In this document: piece by piece, positions 35,998 to 37,459 of the stretch | How the letters are laid out: every line of letters starts with the position of its first letter | Position numbering within the stretch: position 1 is the stretch's first letter | Translations under genes and position numbers: made by a program | The notes under the pieces: model-generated | What the model saw: only the letters and a program-made list of their open reading frames with translations | Told to the model about the DNA's origin: nothing | Database searches by the model: none | Assembly: GCA_021200895.1 (NCBI GenBank) | Contig: JAJQFX010000122.1 | Location: forward strand, 1-37,459 | DNA length: 37,459 nucleotides | Origin: Clostridiales bacterium | Lineage (GTDB): Bacteria > Bacillota > Clostridia > Oscillospirales > Oscillospiraceae | Direction: 5' to 3'

Positions 35998-36036
35998 AAA
36001 AAGCGTCCCCCTTCGACGCGGAAAGGGAACGCTTTT
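35998..36036 (-). terminator. intrinsic terminator of serA
   Basis: Imperfect hairpin AAAAAGCGTCCCCCTT ... AAAGGGAACGCTTTT, T-run on the minus-strand 3' side. Confidence 0.7.
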
Positions 36037-36063
36037 CACTTCGCTGTCAACGGAACGGGCTGC

Positions 36064-37227
36064 TTACAGTACCCGCACGCGAATCACGTTGGGAATCTGC
36101 ATAATTTCCTCCACAATGCTGTCGCCAACCTTAGTGTCCAAATCGACGATGGTGTAGGCCATCTCCTTGCGGGAGCGGTTAATCATGTTCTCAATGTTCA
36201 TTTGAGTGGCGGAGAACAGATTCAGAATGGAGTTCAGCACCGTGGGGACGTTTTTGTGAATCACGCAGACCCGGCACCGGCCGGAACGCGGCATGGAGAC
36301 CTGGGACATATTCACCGCATTGGTGATGTTGCCGTTCTCCAGATAGTCGCTGATCTCCTGGGCGGCCATCACCGCGCAGTTGTTCTCGCTCTCCGGTGTG
36401 GACGCCGCCAGATGGGGAGTGCCGATGACGTTCTTCACGCCCACCAACTCGTTATCCGGGAAGTCTGTCACATAGGACGCCACATGGCCAGATTCCAGGC
36501 CCTGAATCAGCGCTTCGTTGTTCACCAGGCCGCCCCGTGCCAGGTTGATGATGCGGACGCCGCCCTTCATCTTGGAAATGGCCTCGGCGTCGATGGTGTT
36601 GGCCGTCTCCTTGTTATAGGGGATATGGATGGTGATATAGTCGGAGTTACGGAGCAGTACGTCCAAATCCGTGATATGCTTCACATGAATGTCCAGCCCC
36701 AGGGCCGCATCAACGGACAGGAACGGGTCATAGCCCAGCACCTCCATACCCAAGGCGATGGCCATATTCGCCACCTTTGCACCGATGGCGCCCAGGCCGA
36801 TGATGCCCAAGGATTTACCGGCCAGCTCCGGCCCGGCAAAGGCGGATTTGCCCTTTTCCACCACAGTGGTGACGTCGATTCCGGCGGCCACCTGATCCTT
36901 CACCCACTGGATGCCGCCCACCAGGTCACGGGAGCTGAGCAGCAGGGAGGCCAGCACCTGCTCCTTGACCGCGTTGGCGTTGGCGCCGGGAGTGTTGAAC
37001 ACCACGATGCCTTCTTTACAGCAGCGGTCGATGGGGATGTTATTGGTACCCGCACCGGCCCGGGCGATGGCCAGCAGTTCCTTCGGGAAGGCCACATCGT
37101 GCAGCTTTGCGCTGCGGACGATGATGCCATCGTACTTGTCGAAATCGTCAGCGACCTGATAGCGGTTCTTGTCCAGACGGTTCAGGCCCACCGCTGCAAT
37201 TTTGTTCATAGTTTGGATGCGATACAT
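36064..37227 (-). CDS. serA: D-3-phosphoglycerate dehydrogenase with C-terminal ACT domain
   Basis: GPELAGKSLGIIGLGAIGAKVANMAIALGMEVLGYDPFL, INLARGGLVNNEALIQGLESG, VIGTPHLAASTPESENNCAVMAAQEI, ACT-like C-terminus VCVIHKNVPTVLNSILNLFSATQMNIENMINRS. A second ATG gives MNKIAAVGLN. Confidence 0.93.
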   Translation of the reverse strand: MYRIQTMNKIAAVGLNRLDKNRYQVADDFDKYDGIIVRSAKLHDVAFPKELLAIARAGAGTNNIPIDRCCKEGIVVFNTPGANANAVKEQVLASLLLSSRDLVGGIQWVKDQVAAGIDVTTVVEKGKSAFAGPELAGKSLGIIGLGAIGAKVANMAIALGMEVLGYDPFLSVDAALGLDIHVKHITDLDVLLRNSDYITIHIPYNKETANTIDAEAISKMKGGVRIINLARGGLVNNEALIQGLESGHVASYVTDFPDNELVGVKNVIGTPHLAASTPESENNCAVMAAQEISDYLENGNITNAVNMSQVSMPRSGRCRVCVIHKNVPTVLNSILNLFSATQMNIENMINRSRKEMAYTIVDLDTKVGDSIVEEIMQIPNVIRVRVL

Positions 37228-37329
37228 TTTAGGATACCCCTTTCAAATTTACGGCTTCAATCTCGCCGCGCATTTCCTGCCGGCGCCGGAACGCTTCAAT
37301 CTCACGCCCCCGCTCAGTCCAGCCCCTCT

Positions 37330-37358
37330 ATTATATGCTTTTTTTCCCGGTTCGACAA
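37330..37358 (-). promoter_or_regulatory. serA promoter
   Basis: Minus strand TTGTCG (37353-37358), 17-bp spacer, TATAAT (37330-37335). Confidence 0.65.
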
Positions 37359-37459
37359 TTTGACGAAAGCACAAAAACCACCACGTTTTATCTCGCAAGT
37401 TTGTGAAGGTTGAAACATTGTAATCTAAGCATGATACCCCAAAAGGGCGCACAAAACCA

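Noticed and set aside
36202-37413. 403-aa plus-strand ORF over serA
   Set aside because: Antisense shadow of serA, crosses the serA promoter region and has no recognisable domain.

Overview
The window looks like a GC-rich low-GC-phylum (Clostridia/Oscillospiraceae-type) chromosomal segment; this taxonomic placement is inferred from protein character only. Left to right it carries: the 5' end of typA/bipA (-); a strong promoter and ~210-nt leader before a DivIVA-like gene, coupled to an orphan fumarase/tartrate-dehydratase beta subunit (+); an ECF sigma / zf-HC2 anti-sigma / frameshifted acyltransferase-3 / hisB run (-); addB-addA (+); a Cys-containing conserved hypothetical, a DHHW-family protein and an AlgI/MBOAT O-acyltransferase (-); tRNA-Arg(CCG) (+); a MoxR ATPase / DUF2201-VWA / leucine-rich-repeat operon (-); a YerB-like DUF3048 lipoprotein (-); a short capsule/exopolysaccharide cluster (GT, Wzx, CapF, CapG/WecB, Wzz-like, CpsD-like) (+); CYTH and BMP-family lipoprotein genes (+); potABCD (-); and serA (-). 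The strongest observations are: (1) a 157-bp MITE-like element with perfect 18-bp terminal inverted repeats and a 5-bp TTAGG target duplication, immediately upstream of the ECF sigma gene; (2) a 34-bp tandem duplication that frameshifts the LRR gene and whose excision restores an exact 383-aa ORF; (3) an in-frame TAG in the next gene of that operon, followed by 29 coding-like codons; (4) a leader RNA whose predicted 5' end opens a long-range closing stem with 6S-like architecture; (5) a 4 x 11-bp TTACAC iteron array resembling a PhoP/PhoB-type box, and a perfect operator-like dyad upstream of the O-acetylation genes. No CRISPR array, prophage, transposase or well-supported novel defence system was seen.
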